In this document: positions 25,825-35,107 of the stretch, piece by piece | How positions within the stretch are numbered: the stretch's first letter is position 1 | Layout of the letters: each line of letters starts with the position of its first letter | From: an uncultured Actinomycetes bacterium | GTDB lineage: Bacteria; Actinomycetota; Actinomycetes; Nanopelagicales; Nanopelagicaceae | Direction of reading: 5' to 3' | DNA: 53,358 bases | Assembly (NCBI GenBank): GCA_903924485.1 | Contig: CAIYBL010000084.1 | Location: forward strand, 1-53,358 | The notes under the pieces: model-generated | What the model saw: the letters and a program-made list of their open reading frames with translations, nothing else | Told to the model about the DNA's origin: nothing | Database searches by the model: none | Program-made: the position numbers and the translations under genes

Positions 25825-27372
25825 ATGAAGGGCGACCTTCTATCGCGACGCGGCAACCGTGGGGGCAATACCCCAGAGACCGTGGATGCTGATTTGCTCT
25901 CTGTCGAGATCCCTGAGGATCTAACTTTTGAAACCTTTGTTTCAGATCCATACGCCGAAGCCCATAACGCACTACCTCGTCAGAAAGTTCTTGAACTTGA
26001 TTGCTTAGGCCTTCGTTGGGACGGACAAACACTTCTCGTTGGAGCACCTAAAGAATCTTGGGACAAAGTAAAAGAACTCGCTACTCAGCTGGGCATTAAA
26101 GTTAAATTGATCGAGGCATCGCGTGAGGAAATTCGCGAAGCACTCTCTTTGACAATCACAATTGAAAAAGCTTCTTTCGGTACAGCGCAAATTTCAAAAA
26201 GCGATGCGGGCGAAGCGCCTATCTCAAGTCTTGTTCAGCAAATTGTTGAACGTGCATTTTTAGAACGTGCAAGCGATATTCACTTTGAGACCTACGAAGA
26301 CCACGTACTTGTACGCGCACGTATTGACGGACGACTTCGCAACATTCTTGAACTCCCTGCACGACTAGCACCGGCTATCAGCAGCCGTATCAAGGTTCTT
26401 TCAAAGATGAACATCGTCGAGCGTCGACGACCACAGGATGGGCAGTTCACTGCAGTAATTGATGGCCATCCCCTGGATATCCGTGTTGCATCAGTTGCCA
26501 CAGTGTTCGGTGAAAAACTTGTACTTCGTCTTCTTGATGGACGTCGCCCAAGTGTTGACCTTGAGTCACTTGGTATGAGCGCGCACCAGCTAGAGCTCTT
26601 CACCAAAATGATCACAGCAAACAACGGACTTGTTCTTGTGGCTGGTCCAACTGGAAGTGGAAAGACAACGACACTTCACAGTGCGATTCAGTCAGTAGCT
26701 GTAGAACACAAGAATGCAGTGACCATCGAAGACCCTGTTGAGTATGTTGTTCCTGGCATCACTCAGATTCCAGTTTCAGAAGCAAACAACTCAGGATTCG
26801 CTGTTCAACTTCGTGCCGTTCTTCGTCAAGATCCAGACATCATCTTGGTTGGCGAAACTCGCGATGCTGAAACTGCTCGTATCTCAGTTCAAGCCGCACT
26901 CACCGGCCACTTAGTTTTCACATCAATCCACGCAACAGATTCTGTTGGTGCTCTTTACCGTTTATTACAAATGGATATCGAACCCCACTTGGTGGCCTCA
27001 TCGGTTCGTGGAGTTGTCTCACAGCGCCTTATCCGCAAAAACTGCAGATTCTGCACCGTGAAGTACCAAGCAAGCACGGACGAAAAAGTAACTCTTCGGG
27101 CATACGGTTTTTCTAGCGACTCTCTAGCTAAAGGCGTCGGATGCACCCTTTGTGGCGGAAGCGGATACCGCGATCGCATCGCCGCTTACCAAATTTTAAG
27201 TATCAACGAATCACTCACTGAGTTGATTGTTTCTCGACCAGACCCACACGTATTTCGTAAAGCAGCAACGAAGGCAGGAATGACAACGATGGATCAAGAA
27301 GCAGTTCGTTTGGCAGTGGCTGGAATTACCACACTGGATGAGGCAATGACTTTGTTGGTGGGCGATGAATAG
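25825..27372 (+). CDS. pilB: Type IV pilus assembly ATPase PilB (GspE/PulE family)
   Basis: A 515-residue cytoplasmic hexameric ATPase that powers pilin assembly. After an MshEN-like N-terminal region come the Walker A box GPTGSGKTTT, the Asp box (TIEDPVEY), the Walker B-like RQDPDIILVGETRDAET and the His box GHLVFTSIHATDS. A zinc tetracysteine, CRFC...CTLCGGSGY, near the C-terminus is typical of extension ATPases rather than PilT. ATG 25825 with AGGCAGGGG upstream is preferred to GTG 25819. pilC follows directly. No retraction ATPase pilT is in the cluster. Confidence 0.95.
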   Translation: MKGDLLSRRGNRGGNTPETVDADLLSVEIPEDLTFETFVSDPYAEAHNALPRQKVLELDCLGLRWDGQTLLVGAPKESWDKVKELATQLGIKVKLIEASREEIREALSLTITIEKASFGTAQISKSDAGEAPISSLVQQIVERAFLERASDIHFETYEDHVLVRARIDGRLRNILELPARLAPAISSRIKVLSKMNIVERRRPQDGQFTAVIDGHPLDIRVASVATVFGEKLVLRLLDGRRPSVDLESLGMSAHQLELFTKMITANNGLVLVAGPTGSGKTTTLHSAIQSVAVEHKNAVTIEDPVEYVVPGITQIPVSEANNSGFAVQLRAVLRQDPDIILVGETRDAETARISVQAALTGHLVFTSIHATDSVGALYRLLQMDIEPHLVASSVRGVVSQRLIRKNCRFCTVKYQASTDEKVTLRAYGFSSDSLAKGVGCTLCGGSGYRDRIAAYQILSINESLTELIVSRPDPHVFRKAATKAGMTTMDQEAVRLAVAGITTLDEAMTLLVGDE

Positions 27373-27412
27373 TCACGACGTAGAGCAGTTACAGATAATG
27401 GAGGATTTTGAG

Positions 27413-28753
27413 ATGACAGCAGTGGTTGACACCGTTGCCGAGAGCAAGAGTGATTCCAAAGTTCGTGGCATAAACATGCCGAGTGTTAGCATGCCGAAAC
27501 TTTCCTTTGGAAAACCAAAAGGTAAAAAGAGCGACCCTGATGCCCCTAAAGCCCTTAAGAATTATAAGTACACAGGCATTAGCGCTGAAGGAGAGCCTGT
27601 TTCAGGAAAGCTCAAAGCAGCAGCCCACAGCGATGTAGATTTCAAACTTCGCAATGAAGGAATCAAAGATCTGCACATCCAGGTTGCACAAGCTTGGTAT
27701 GAACTTGAATTTGGAAAGACCGTTCCGCCAGATGTGCTTTTGCAATTCACACGTCAACTAGCCTCTTTCAGTTCCGCCGGAATTCCAGCGGCTCGCGGAC
27801 TATCTATTTTGGCCGAAACAACTGAGCACAAGAAGATGAAGGAAATCCTCGAGAGCCTTGTTGTTGAAATCGAGGGCGGCGCGACTCTTAGTGAATCAAT
27901 CGGACGACACACACATGTCTTCCCAGATTATTACTCAACCATCTTAAGTGCCGCCGAAAGAAGCGGTGACCTACCCGGCGCCCTTCGTACTCTCAATTCC
28001 TACATCGAGCGCGACTTGCGTTCACGTCGCGCAGTGCGTTCGGCAATGTCCTACCCAATCGTTCTCGTTCTCTTGGCTGGTGTTGCGGTAACAGTACTTT
28101 CTGTAATCGTTCTACCTCGCTTTGAGAGCTTCTTCAACACACTGGGAGTCGAACTTCCACTAACAACCAGAATCCTCCTTAGCGTTACCCGCTTTGTTGG
28201 GTCCTACTGGTGGATTATGGCAATTCTTGCTATCGCTTTTGTGGTGTCACTTGTATTGATGTCACGAAATCCAAAGGGGCGCGTCATTCTTGATGCGTTA
28301 CTACTGAAGACCCCAATTTTCGGCAAGATTTTTAGTCTTATTGCCCTAGAGCGTTTTTGCCGAGTTCTTTCGACGCTGGTACGTACCGATGTTCCTTTGC
28401 CAGATGCTCTAGACCTTGCAGGTCGGGCCACAGGAAACAAAGTTTTTGAGAACGTCATTGAAACAGCTCGCGTTCAAGTACTTAACGGTGAAGGCCTTGC
28501 AGCCCCATTGGGTGAGTCTGGCCTCTTTCCTTCAGCGGCAATTCAGATTTTCCGCGTTGGTGAAGAATCCGGTGAGCTTGAAGCACAGTTAGAACAAGCT
28601 GCTAGTTACTACGGTGACGAGCTTGATCACAAAATGAAAAACTTCACCGCACTCATTGAGCCAATCACATTGATTGTTCTCGGTGGTGGCGTTGGATTCG
28701 TAGCCGTTGCGCTGATTTCAGCCATGTATGGAATTTACTCGGGGATCAAATAA
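27413..28753 (+). CDS. pilC: Type IV pilus inner-membrane platform protein PilC (GspF family)
   Basis: A 446-residue membrane platform protein that works with PilB. Two T2SF domains are visible: the first begins near LLQFTRQLASFSSAGIPAARG and the second near ALERFCRVLSTLVRTDVPLPDAL. Three or four membrane helices lie at MSYPIVLVLLAGVAVTVL, WWIMAILAIAFVVSLVL and the C-terminal PITLIVLGGGVGFVAVAL. A lysine- and proline-rich cytoplasmic extension of about 50 residues precedes them. ATG 27413 is chosen because GGAGGA is placed seven bases upstream; in-frame upstream codons would overlap pilB. The TAA shares a base with the next pilin ATG. Confidence 0.93.
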   Translation: MTAVVDTVAESKSDSKVRGINMPSVSMPKLSFGKPKGKKSDPDAPKALKNYKYTGISAEGEPVSGKLKAAAHSDVDFKLRNEGIKDLHIQVAQAWYELEFGKTVPPDVLLQFTRQLASFSSAGIPAARGLSILAETTEHKKMKEILESLVVEIEGGATLSESIGRHTHVFPDYYSTILSAAERSGDLPGALRTLNSYIERDLRSRRAVRSAMSYPIVLVLLAGVAVTVLSVIVLPRFESFFNTLGVELPLTTRILLSVTRFVGSYWWIMAILAIAFVVSLVLMSRNPKGRVILDALLLKTPIFGKIFSLIALERFCRVLSTLVRTDVPLPDALDLAGRATGNKVFENVIETARVQVLNGEGLAAPLGESGLFPSAAIQIFRVGEESGELEAQLEQAASYYGDELDHKMKNFTALIEPITLIVLGGGVGFVAVALISAMYGIYSGIK

Positions 28754-29481
28754 TGACGACTATAAAGAAAATTCAATCTGACGCAGGAGACTCTCTTGTC
28801 GAAGTAATCATCGCGATGATGATCATGGGACTATTTGGTCTTGCACTTGTTGGTGCGCTCATTTCTGCTCAACCAATGGCGCTCGCCTTTAACAAGACAT
28901 CAGCGGCAACAACACAATTGACGTTAGCCACTGACCAAATTCAATTGCAGCCATTTGCTGCTTGCTCATCAACTACTCCACAGCCATACATTTTGACTGG
29001 AGCAGCTACGACCGATAATGGCCAAGGTGGCTTCTCAGTCACGACATCTGCGCTGCCTGTTGCGATTGCTCCAATAGCAATCTCAACTACCAATACAACT
29101 AAGGTCTCTTTTACATACGCGGCAACTCTTGCAGCCACCGGCGGCACTGGACCGTACACATGGACCGTCACACCAGCACTTCCTAACGGACTGACGCTGA
29201 GTTCTGCAGGAAATATTTCAGGGTCACCTCAAACTGAGATGGCCTCGAACTACCTTTTCACTGCAACATCAGCAACTGGCGCTACCGCGATCCGAATCAT
29301 CAATCTCACGGTGGCAACAATTCAGCCGCTTGTCCACAACCCAGCCGATACGACCTATGTTCAAACAAGCTGGACACCATGTGGCGATTACGCCACAGCG
29401 GCAACACAGGTGCAGCAAGTGAACATCACGACAACCGTGGGTAAGCGTCAAATTTCCCGCACGATCGTGAAGTCGGCATAA
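28753..29481 (+). CDS. Type IV pilin-like protein with Ig-like domain
   Basis: A 242-residue prepilin. The leader ends with DAG, followed by DSLVEVIIAMMIMGLFGLAL, which fits prepilin-peptidase cleavage after Gly with Glu at mature position 5. The exposed part contains a putative-Ig (He_PIG-like) module: GGTGPYTWTVTPALPNGL, then TLSSAGNISGSP. Such modules are common in adhesins. It overlaps pilC by one base and is followed by another pilin with one base of overlap. It is likely a minor or tip-proximal pilin; the exact role is inferred. Confidence 0.8.
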   Translation: MTTIKKIQSDAGDSLVEVIIAMMIMGLFGLALVGALISAQPMALAFNKTSAATTQLTLATDQIQLQPFAACSSTTPQPYILTGAATTDNGQGGFSVTTSALPVAIAPIAISTTNTTKVSFTYAATLAATGGTGPYTWTVTPALPNGLTLSSAGNISGSPQTEMASNYLFTATSATGATAIRIINLTVATIQPLVHNPADTTYVQTSWTPCGDYATAATQVQQVNITTTVGKRQISRTIVKSA

Positions 29482-30386
29482 TGAAAAAGAATCTATTGCG
29501 CCGCATGGCCAACGATGATGCAGGGGTAACCTTGATTGAAATCATCGTTTGCCTTGTTTTGAGTGCAATTTTGGCTGTCGGGATTACTCAATTGCTCACG
29601 GCATCAACTGGCGCGATGGATCTATCAGCCACTGCGGCTACATCAGGAAACATGCAGTCAAACCTTGTTTCATATTTTACAAGCGATGTAAACATGTCAA
29701 ACGGTTACACCGTTCCATTTTCCAGCGCGTCAAGTGCAGCACCAAACGTTAACAACATGTGCACCTCGTGGGATGCCACTGACACCTCGTACGCAAGCGT
29801 AGTTCCGCTAGTAACCATGAGTGTCCCTGTCGCCGAGGTTCTCAAGAGCGCAACATGGAATGGCACCAGCGCCACCTACACAAGTTCCACCACGGGAATC
29901 TTCGTTCCAGGACAGATTGTCAATATCACTGACTTTGTAAACGTCGGCTTAAACCTAGTGAGCGCGACCATTACAAGTGCAACAGGTAACACGTTAACTG
30001 TTCCAAACGTGACAACACCTTCCGGTTCAGTCACTGAAGACGCCACGCTGTACATGAATCAAAATGTTGGCTACGAAATCCGCACCATTAATGGTGCGGG
30101 CCAACTCTGGAGAGTTACCTGCGCAATGATCGGTGCAAACCCGATTGACGCACTTTCAGTTCAACTTCGTTCAGGTTTGCCAGTCTCATCGAGTGCGGTG
30201 TGGTTGACAAGTATCAAATGCTTATCGTCCACAGGAGCAACAATCTCTTCAACAGATTGCCCTGTGAACACGTTTCTCAATACACAAGCCACATACCCAG
30301 GTATCAGCTTGGCAATACCAGCAACAACTATCACAACTCCGAACTATCCGTCACAAACACTAATAGCATCAAGGAGCATGTCATGA
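29481..30386 (+). CDS. Type IV pilin-like protein
   Basis: A 301-residue prepilin with leader MKKNLLRRMANDDAG and mature start VTLIEIIVCLVLSAILAVGI (Glu at +5). The globular region is Thr/Ser/Ala-rich and includes a beta-type insert, TGIFVPGQIVNITDF then VSATITSATGNTLTV, similar in layout to the insert of the pilin gene at 33492. Cysteines in NMCTSWD, RVTCAM and IKCLSSTG...TDCPV may form disulfides. Its stop overlaps the next ATG by four bases. It is probably a minor pilin. Confidence 0.78.
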   Translation: MKKNLLRRMANDDAGVTLIEIIVCLVLSAILAVGITQLLTASTGAMDLSATAATSGNMQSNLVSYFTSDVNMSNGYTVPFSSASSAAPNVNNMCTSWDATDTSYASVVPLVTMSVPVAEVLKSATWNGTSATYTSSTTGIFVPGQIVNITDFVNVGLNLVSATITSATGNTLTVPNVTTPSGSVTEDATLYMNQNVGYEIRTINGAGQLWRVTCAMIGANPIDALSVQLRSGLPVSSSAVWLTSIKCLSSTGATISSTDCPVNTFLNTQATYPGISLAIPATTITTPNYPSQTLIASRSMS

Positions 30387-32758
30387 AATTATGGATGAAG
30401 AAGGATCACGGATCATCGTTAGGTCTTGTCCTAATATTTGTGACCATCGCGGGTATGTGGCTAGGAGCAATTTTGCTCTTGCTACAGGTAACTTCGAATG
30501 GTCCAAGCCTCACCAATAATGAGGCTGCGGCGGCCGCGAAAGTAACCGCAGGCGTCCTCGATCAACTTAAGAAAGACCCAACCATTGGCTCGGCTGCGGT
30601 TAGCCCGACCAAGTGCACTGGCCTAACTACTGCTGTTACTTCAGGTTACACAGTCACATGCGTGCCTGTTTCACCTTCAGGTAACTCTGGCTCGCCAGCA
30701 GGAGTTGTCACAACAGGAACCGGAGCCAACCCTGGTGTTGACTTCGGTACAACTGTCACTGGTCCACTTACATTTGATAACGGCCTTACAAGTACAGGCC
30801 CAATCACTGTAGATCCAGCCGCCTTCGTACCTGTTGTTACTCCTAATACGCCAACATGTGCGACCAACCCACTCTTGTGCGGTTCAAACCCATCTGGAGG
30901 CACACCACAACTTCTGGACCCAGTCATTACGATTACCGCAACGACTCCGTGGATAACAACCACGAATGCAACGCAGCCAATCTCAGCGACTTCGACAAAC
31001 ACGGTAACTCCTATAGTTCTTTCCTTATCGGCGAACAGCACGAACTGCAGTCTCTCCGGAACGACACTAAAGGCACTTAGCCAAGGAGCATCCTGTGTTA
31101 TTGTCGCCGATCAAGCTGCTTCATCGACGTACAACGCAGGCTCAAATTCTCAAACGATTACCATTGATATCTCTAGCGTTTCAAACAGCGGCCTACAACA
31201 AGTTAAATTCAACCCTAACCCACACTCCATGGAGGTTGGCGAAGGAACTCAGGCTGTGAGTGCTAGTGCTTACTTATTCGCAACTAATACAGGAATCAAC
31301 ACAGGTACCATCACTTACTCCTCTTCTCCATCAGGAGTTTGCACAAACAGCGGTGCTGTAGTGACTGCAGTTGCAGTTGGAACATGTACATTGACTGCAA
31401 CTTCACCAGCAGGAACGGTTAGTTCGGTTTCTTACACCTCCGCATCGACACAGGCAGTCATTAAGATCTACGCAGCGGATGGCGACGAGAGCGGTGGAGA
31501 TACTTCTGGTTGTTCCTCAGACCGCTCTAACAAGGGTGCTAACTCTGGTAAGAAGAATTCAGACTCTTCTACCAATAGCTACTACGCAGGTAACGGCGCA
31601 TCTGGTAACTCATGGAATAACAACACCGACTCAAATTCGAATTCCTGGAACAACAACAAATACTTCACAACAGGAAGTAGTTCAAGCGCCTGGTCAGGTG
31701 CCGATAACTATTCTGGCTTCTCATACGGTCAAGATGGATCTCAATACATTGAAGACCATTGCGGCGATCAAGGTGGCGATGGCTCATCTGAAGGTGACCA
31801 CGCACATCACCGCTACGGGGACAACGACTGCGACATCAGAGGTACTTCATGTACTGAAGAAGATGAATCAGATAACGTCTCAAGCCACACAGCTCAGACT
31901 GTAACTTCCAAGTGCACATCTGGAGCTGTGACAATCGCTCTAACAGCGGGAGATTACGATTCGACAGATATTATCGAGTTGAATAAGTTCCTGAGCCCTA
32001 CTGGCTTCACGTCAAGCACGACTTACAGCACCACCTCAGGTAGCGGTTGTAAGCCATCATCATCAACCGTCACTGTGACGCTTGGCGATGGTGAATACCA
32101 GTTCAGTGGATCAACAGCGCTAGTTCTGAACAATGCCTTGGCATTGGTAAAGAATGCAAACGCAACCATGAACGGTAGAACTTGTACCTACACAGGCGGC
32201 GTTTCAACGATGCCAAAGCGTACAAATGGAAAGTCAGCCGGAGTTCTTCAAAGTCAACTTCATGGAGTTGTCGTGAACATGGCTGTCGATCTAACAATTA
32301 CCGCTGGAGAATGGGACCTTTGCGGTCTCAATAACCCAACGGGATTGAATTACGCCTTCAAGAATGCCACACCTACACAGGGAGATCTTGTTACATCCCG
32401 TGAAGGTTCAACATTCCGCCCAGTTACATCCTCTACCTACAACACACTTACTGTTGGTCCTAACGGAACCTTCCGTATTGTTGGTGCAGTCGATGCCCAG
32501 TGGACTTCATTCCAATGGACACAGAATCCAACTAAGCCAAGCTTCATCACTCAGGAAGCCATCTTTAAGGCAGCTCACCTCACAACAACAGCTGCCTCTT
32601 CCTACTCTGTGCCATTTGGTCCAGGGTCGGGTCGCGAAGTTCAGATAACACTTATTAACACCAAGACTGGCGTTAAGAAGTCAATGATCGTGTTCATCGA
32701 TGACGTTAATGGTGCATCTGTAGGTAACAGCGTCAGAATCTTGAGCTCTACTCTCTAA
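30383..32758 (+). CDS. Large pilus-associated surface protein with Ig-like and Ser/Asn/Gly-rich regions
   Basis: A 791-residue protein encoded among the pilins. The N-terminus (KKDHGSSLGLVLIFVTIAGM) has a pilin-like basic stretch, Gly and hydrophobic helix, but Leu replaces the usual Glu at +5; PilX-like proteins also vary here. Two Ig-like modules follow, each with a Cys pair (NSTNCSLSG...GASCVIVAD and PSGVCTNSG...VGTCTLTATS). Then comes a low-complexity stretch of about 140 residues rich in Ser, Asn, Gly, Asp, His and Tyr (coding bases about 31490-31900), and a Cys-containing C-terminal domain. ATG 30383 has AAGGAG upstream and overlaps the previous stop. It is a good candidate for a tip adhesin, by inference. 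Confidence 0.72.
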   Translation: MKLWMKKDHGSSLGLVLIFVTIAGMWLGAILLLLQVTSNGPSLTNNEAAAAAKVTAGVLDQLKKDPTIGSAAVSPTKCTGLTTAVTSGYTVTCVPVSPSGNSGSPAGVVTTGTGANPGVDFGTTVTGPLTFDNGLTSTGPITVDPAAFVPVVTPNTPTCATNPLLCGSNPSGGTPQLLDPVITITATTPWITTTNATQPISATSTNTVTPIVLSLSANSTNCSLSGTTLKALSQGASCVIVADQAASSTYNAGSNSQTITIDISSVSNSGLQQVKFNPNPHSMEVGEGTQAVSASAYLFATNTGINTGTITYSSSPSGVCTNSGAVVTAVAVGTCTLTATSPAGTVSSVSYTSASTQAVIKIYAADGDESGGDTSGCSSDRSNKGANSGKKNSDSSTNSYYAGNGASGNSWNNNTDSNSNSWNNNKYFTTGSSSSAWSGADNYSGFSYGQDGSQYIEDHCGDQGGDGSSEGDHAHHRYGDNDCDIRGTSCTEEDESDNVSSHTAQTVTSKCTSGAVTIALTAGDYDSTDIIELNKFLSPTGFTSSTTYSTTSGSGCKPSSSTVTVTLGDGEYQFSGSTALVLNNALALVKNANATMNGRTCTYTGGVSTMPKRTNGKSAGVLQSQLHGVVVNMAVDLTITAGEWDLCGLNNPTGLNYAFKNATPTQGDLVTSREGSTFRPVTSSTYNTLTVGPNGTFRIVGAVDAQWTSFQWTQNPTKPSFITQEAIFKAAHLTTTAASSYSVPFGPGSGREVQITLINTKTGVKKSMIVFIDDVNGASVGNSVRILSSTL

Positions 32759-33447
32759 TGAAACTAAAGAAGAGGATCAAAGGGGATATGGGGATGACTC
32801 TCGTAGAAATCCTCATAACCCTGATGATCATCGGCATCATGAGTGGGATTGCTTACGTGGGCCTTGCCGGCGCACGTAAGTCTTCCGCGCAGAATGCTTG
32901 CAGAACAAGTTATCAAGCAGTGTCGTTGGCAGTGGCTAATTATCAAGCCGATAATCAGTCACTGCCACCTTCACTGGCAGCACTTACGTCAACAAACCCG
33001 GTTTACCTAAACCCAGGATTGTTGTCGACAACTGCAACAAGCTTCGGCTTAACACTGGGTACCTTCCAGATAACTAAATACCAGTCAAGTGGAACCACCC
33101 GCACGATCACTTATTCATCCACAATTTCGCCAACAATGATGGGTAACGTCTTACAATTGGGCGATCAAATATCAATCGCTGGCGTTGATTCAACGAACTT
33201 TGATGGAACGTGGCACGCATTAGCCGCACCAACATCTCTCGGATCTTCGCTCTTTACAATTACATATACGGGCGCAGCTAGCTATACGTTGGCTAGCACC
33301 GTGGCCCCAACAACCGGAGCAATTCTCAACGCTGTCACAAACGCAAGTTCACCTTTCGAGGTGTACGTGTGGACCCCCACTGGGACCTTAATTGCCACAA
33401 CTAATGATCTCTCTGCTGCACCCGCAGCATGTGCGCTAGTCGGCTAA
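32758..33447 (+). CDS. Type IV pilin-like protein with tail-fibre-like insert
   Basis: A 229-residue prepilin. Leader KGDMG is followed by MTLVEILITLMIIGIMSGIA with Glu at +5. The helix continues into QNACRTSYQAVSLAVANYQ and SLPPSLAALT, the usual alpha-1 and loop of pilins and pseudopilins. The C-terminal half holds a beta module with GNVLQLGDQISIAGVDSTNF followed by DGTWHAL and SLFTITY. This is the G-D-x-V-x-I-x-G-V...G-T pattern seen in phage tail-fibre and adhesin repeats. It overlaps the upstream stop (TAATG). Confidence 0.8.
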   Translation: MKLKKRIKGDMGMTLVEILITLMIIGIMSGIAYVGLAGARKSSAQNACRTSYQAVSLAVANYQADNQSLPPSLAALTSTNPVYLNPGLLSTTATSFGLTLGTFQITKYQSSGTTRTITYSSTISPTMMGNVLQLGDQISIAGVDSTNFDGTWHALAAPTSLGSSLFTITYTGAASYTLASTVAPTTGAILNAVTNASSPFEVYVWTPTGTLIATTNDLSAAPAACALVG

Positions 33448-33491
33448 AAAAGATAAACCTCAACCCTACGAATCCCAGAAAAGGAAACACG

Positions 33492-34262
33492 ATGATTAAG
33501 ACAATTCACCGCCTCATTAAGAAGCGCGACGCCCTGCGACTTGCCGGCGATGATGGCTTTACACTTCTAGAACTTCTTGTCGTAATTCTGATTATCGGAA
33601 TTCTTGCCGCAATCGTTGTTGTTGCCCTTTCTGGTACCAGCCAAGATGCAGGCGCAAAAGCATGTGGTCAGGACGCTTCTAACCTTTACAGCGCCCTCTC
33701 TTCTGCTAGTTCTACTAGCCAAACGACATCACAGACTCTTACTGTGCAGACAGTGGCAAACACTCAGGTCGGCACAACTGGTGTCTACACCTCCGCTGCA
33801 CTAACTATTCCTAATGGTTCTGGAATTTTCCCAGGACAAACCGTAACTGGTGCAGGACTTCCTTCCGGAGTAGTCGTCAATACAACTGACTTCTCGACAG
33901 CAGGAACTTCGAAGATCACTCTTAAGAGTTCATCTTCTGCATCGTTTACAACAACAGCCACCGCATACTCCTTCTCAGGTAATGCGAACTACCCATCTAC
34001 TGCCGCCACCATAACCGCAGCTGCTGCCGTTATTCCAGGTGCAGCATCAACCACCACTTACAAGTGGCAGGCATACAACACAGCTTACGAACTAAACGGC
34101 TTGATCCCTGGCTTCATCACCAAGATCCCAAGTGAGCTTGCCGTTTACTACATAACTGTTCAAGGTACTTCAACGCTAGCAACACCAATTGTGGCTGTAG
34201 GACCAACCGCAACATGGATTGCTGCTAACCAAGGACAGACCTGCACAGTCGCAGGTATCTAA
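33492..34262 (+). CDS. Type IV pilin (possible major pilin)
   Basis: A 256-residue prepilin with the most canonical signature of the set: leader ending AGDDG, then FTLLELLVVILIIGILAAIV with Glu at +5. ATG 33492 has AAAAGGAAA upstream and is preferred to an extension 21 codons longer. The body carries a Thr/Ser-rich beta insert with GIFPGQTVTGAGLPSGVVVN and repeated SSSSASFTTTATA. Two Cys (AKACGQD and QGQTCTV) may close a C-terminal loop. Its separate ribosome site and 44-base spacer could let it be made in larger amounts than its coupled neighbours. Confidence 0.85.
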   Translation: MIKTIHRLIKKRDALRLAGDDGFTLLELLVVILIIGILAAIVVVALSGTSQDAGAKACGQDASNLYSALSSASSTSQTTSQTLTVQTVANTQVGTTGVYTSAALTIPNGSGIFPGQTVTGAGLPSGVVVNTTDFSTAGTSKITLKSSSSASFTTTATAYSFSGNANYPSTAATITAAAAVIPGAASTTTYKWQAYNTAYELNGLIPGFITKIPSELAVYYITVQGTSTLATPIVAVGPTATWIAANQGQTCTVAGI

Positions 34263-34268
34263 AGAACT

Positions 34269-35063
34269 ATGAGGGATGCGGTGTCAGCAATTGGGTTGGC
34301 ACCGCATAACTTTCTTTTATCTTGGATTGCTATTGGTTTAGCTTGTGGCTCTTTTGTTACAGTCCTCGTCGCTCGGATCCCCGAGCGAAAAGGAATCCAA
34401 GGTAGGTCGCAATGCATTTCATGTAAAGCGACAATTCAAGTGCGAGACAATATTCCAGTTGTTAGTTATCTACTTCTTAAAGGTAAGTGCCGTTTTTGTA
34501 AGGTTCCAATTTCAATGCGGTACCCACTTACAGAATTAGCAGCTTTGCTTCTGGTAGCAGTGGCAGTAGAAAGTTTTCAAGGTTGGTGGAAAGTTTTAGC
34601 ATGGGTCGTCTTTAGTGTTTTGGGGTTAGCGTTAGCAATCATTGATTTGCAAACGCATCGGCTTCCAAATGTATTAACGGCGTGGCTTTTCGGTTTAGTC
34701 GCAGCGTTGTTGCTCGGAGATATTCTGGCAAATCATCATGCGGATCGAATCAAGATGGCCGTCATCTCATCTGTTGCTTTAACTTTCTTTTATTTTCTCC
34801 TTAATATTATTTCGCGCGGCGGAATGGGAATGGGAGATGTAAAGCTAGCTGCATCTATCGGATTAATACTCGGATATATAAACGGTTCGTCGGTAATTGT
34901 CGGAACTTTTTGCGGATTCTTTTTTGGATCCACGATAAGTGTGATGTTGATGGCTACCGGCCGCGCAACGAGAAAGAGCCAAATCCCATTTGGCCCATTC
35001 ATGTTGCTAGGCGCATTCGTTGCTCCATGGCTGACACCACATCTAGTGTCTATCTTTCTATAG
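34269..35063 (+). CDS. pilD: Prepilin peptidase / N-methyltransferase PilD (A24 family)
   Basis: A 264-residue polytopic aspartic peptidase that removes pilin leaders. The two active-site aspartates are in LALAIIDLQTHRLPN and GGMGMGDVKLAASIG. The zinc-binding pairs CISC and CRFC in the N-terminal cytoplasmic loop (SQCISCKATI, KGKCRFCKVPI) belong to the methyltransferase region, so the protein should be bifunctional. ATG 34269 starts six bases after the last pilin; GTG 34281 with AGGGATG upstream is an alternative start. It closes the pil gene string. Confidence 0.93.
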   Translation: MRDAVSAIGLAPHNFLLSWIAIGLACGSFVTVLVARIPERKGIQGRSQCISCKATIQVRDNIPVVSYLLLKGKCRFCKVPISMRYPLTELAALLLVAVAVESFQGWWKVLAWVVFSVLGLALAIIDLQTHRLPNVLTAWLFGLVAALLLGDILANHHADRIKMAVISSVALTFFYFLLNIISRGGMGMGDVKLAASIGLILGYINGSSVIVGTFCGFFFGSTISVMLMATGRATRKSQIPFGPFMLLGAFVAPWLTPHLVSIFL

Positions 35064-35090
35064 ACCCCCATACCTCGTAATTAGGGGGGT
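35064..35090 (+). other. Inverted repeat after pilD
   Basis: ACCCCC at 35064-35069 pairs with GGGGGT at 35085-35090 across a 15-base loop, starting at the base after the pilD stop. There is no following T-run beyond TTGTATTT. It may be a weak terminator or RNA-stability structure separating pilD from the secreted-protein genes. Confidence 0.35.
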
Positions 35091-35107
35091 TGTATTTAAG
35101 GGGATAG

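Noticed and set aside
31479-31904. 141-codon + strand frame within the large pilus protein
   Set aside because: It arises from the low-complexity codon usage of the main frame (Thr/Gln/His-rich in the shifted frame). The main frame carries the coherent domains.
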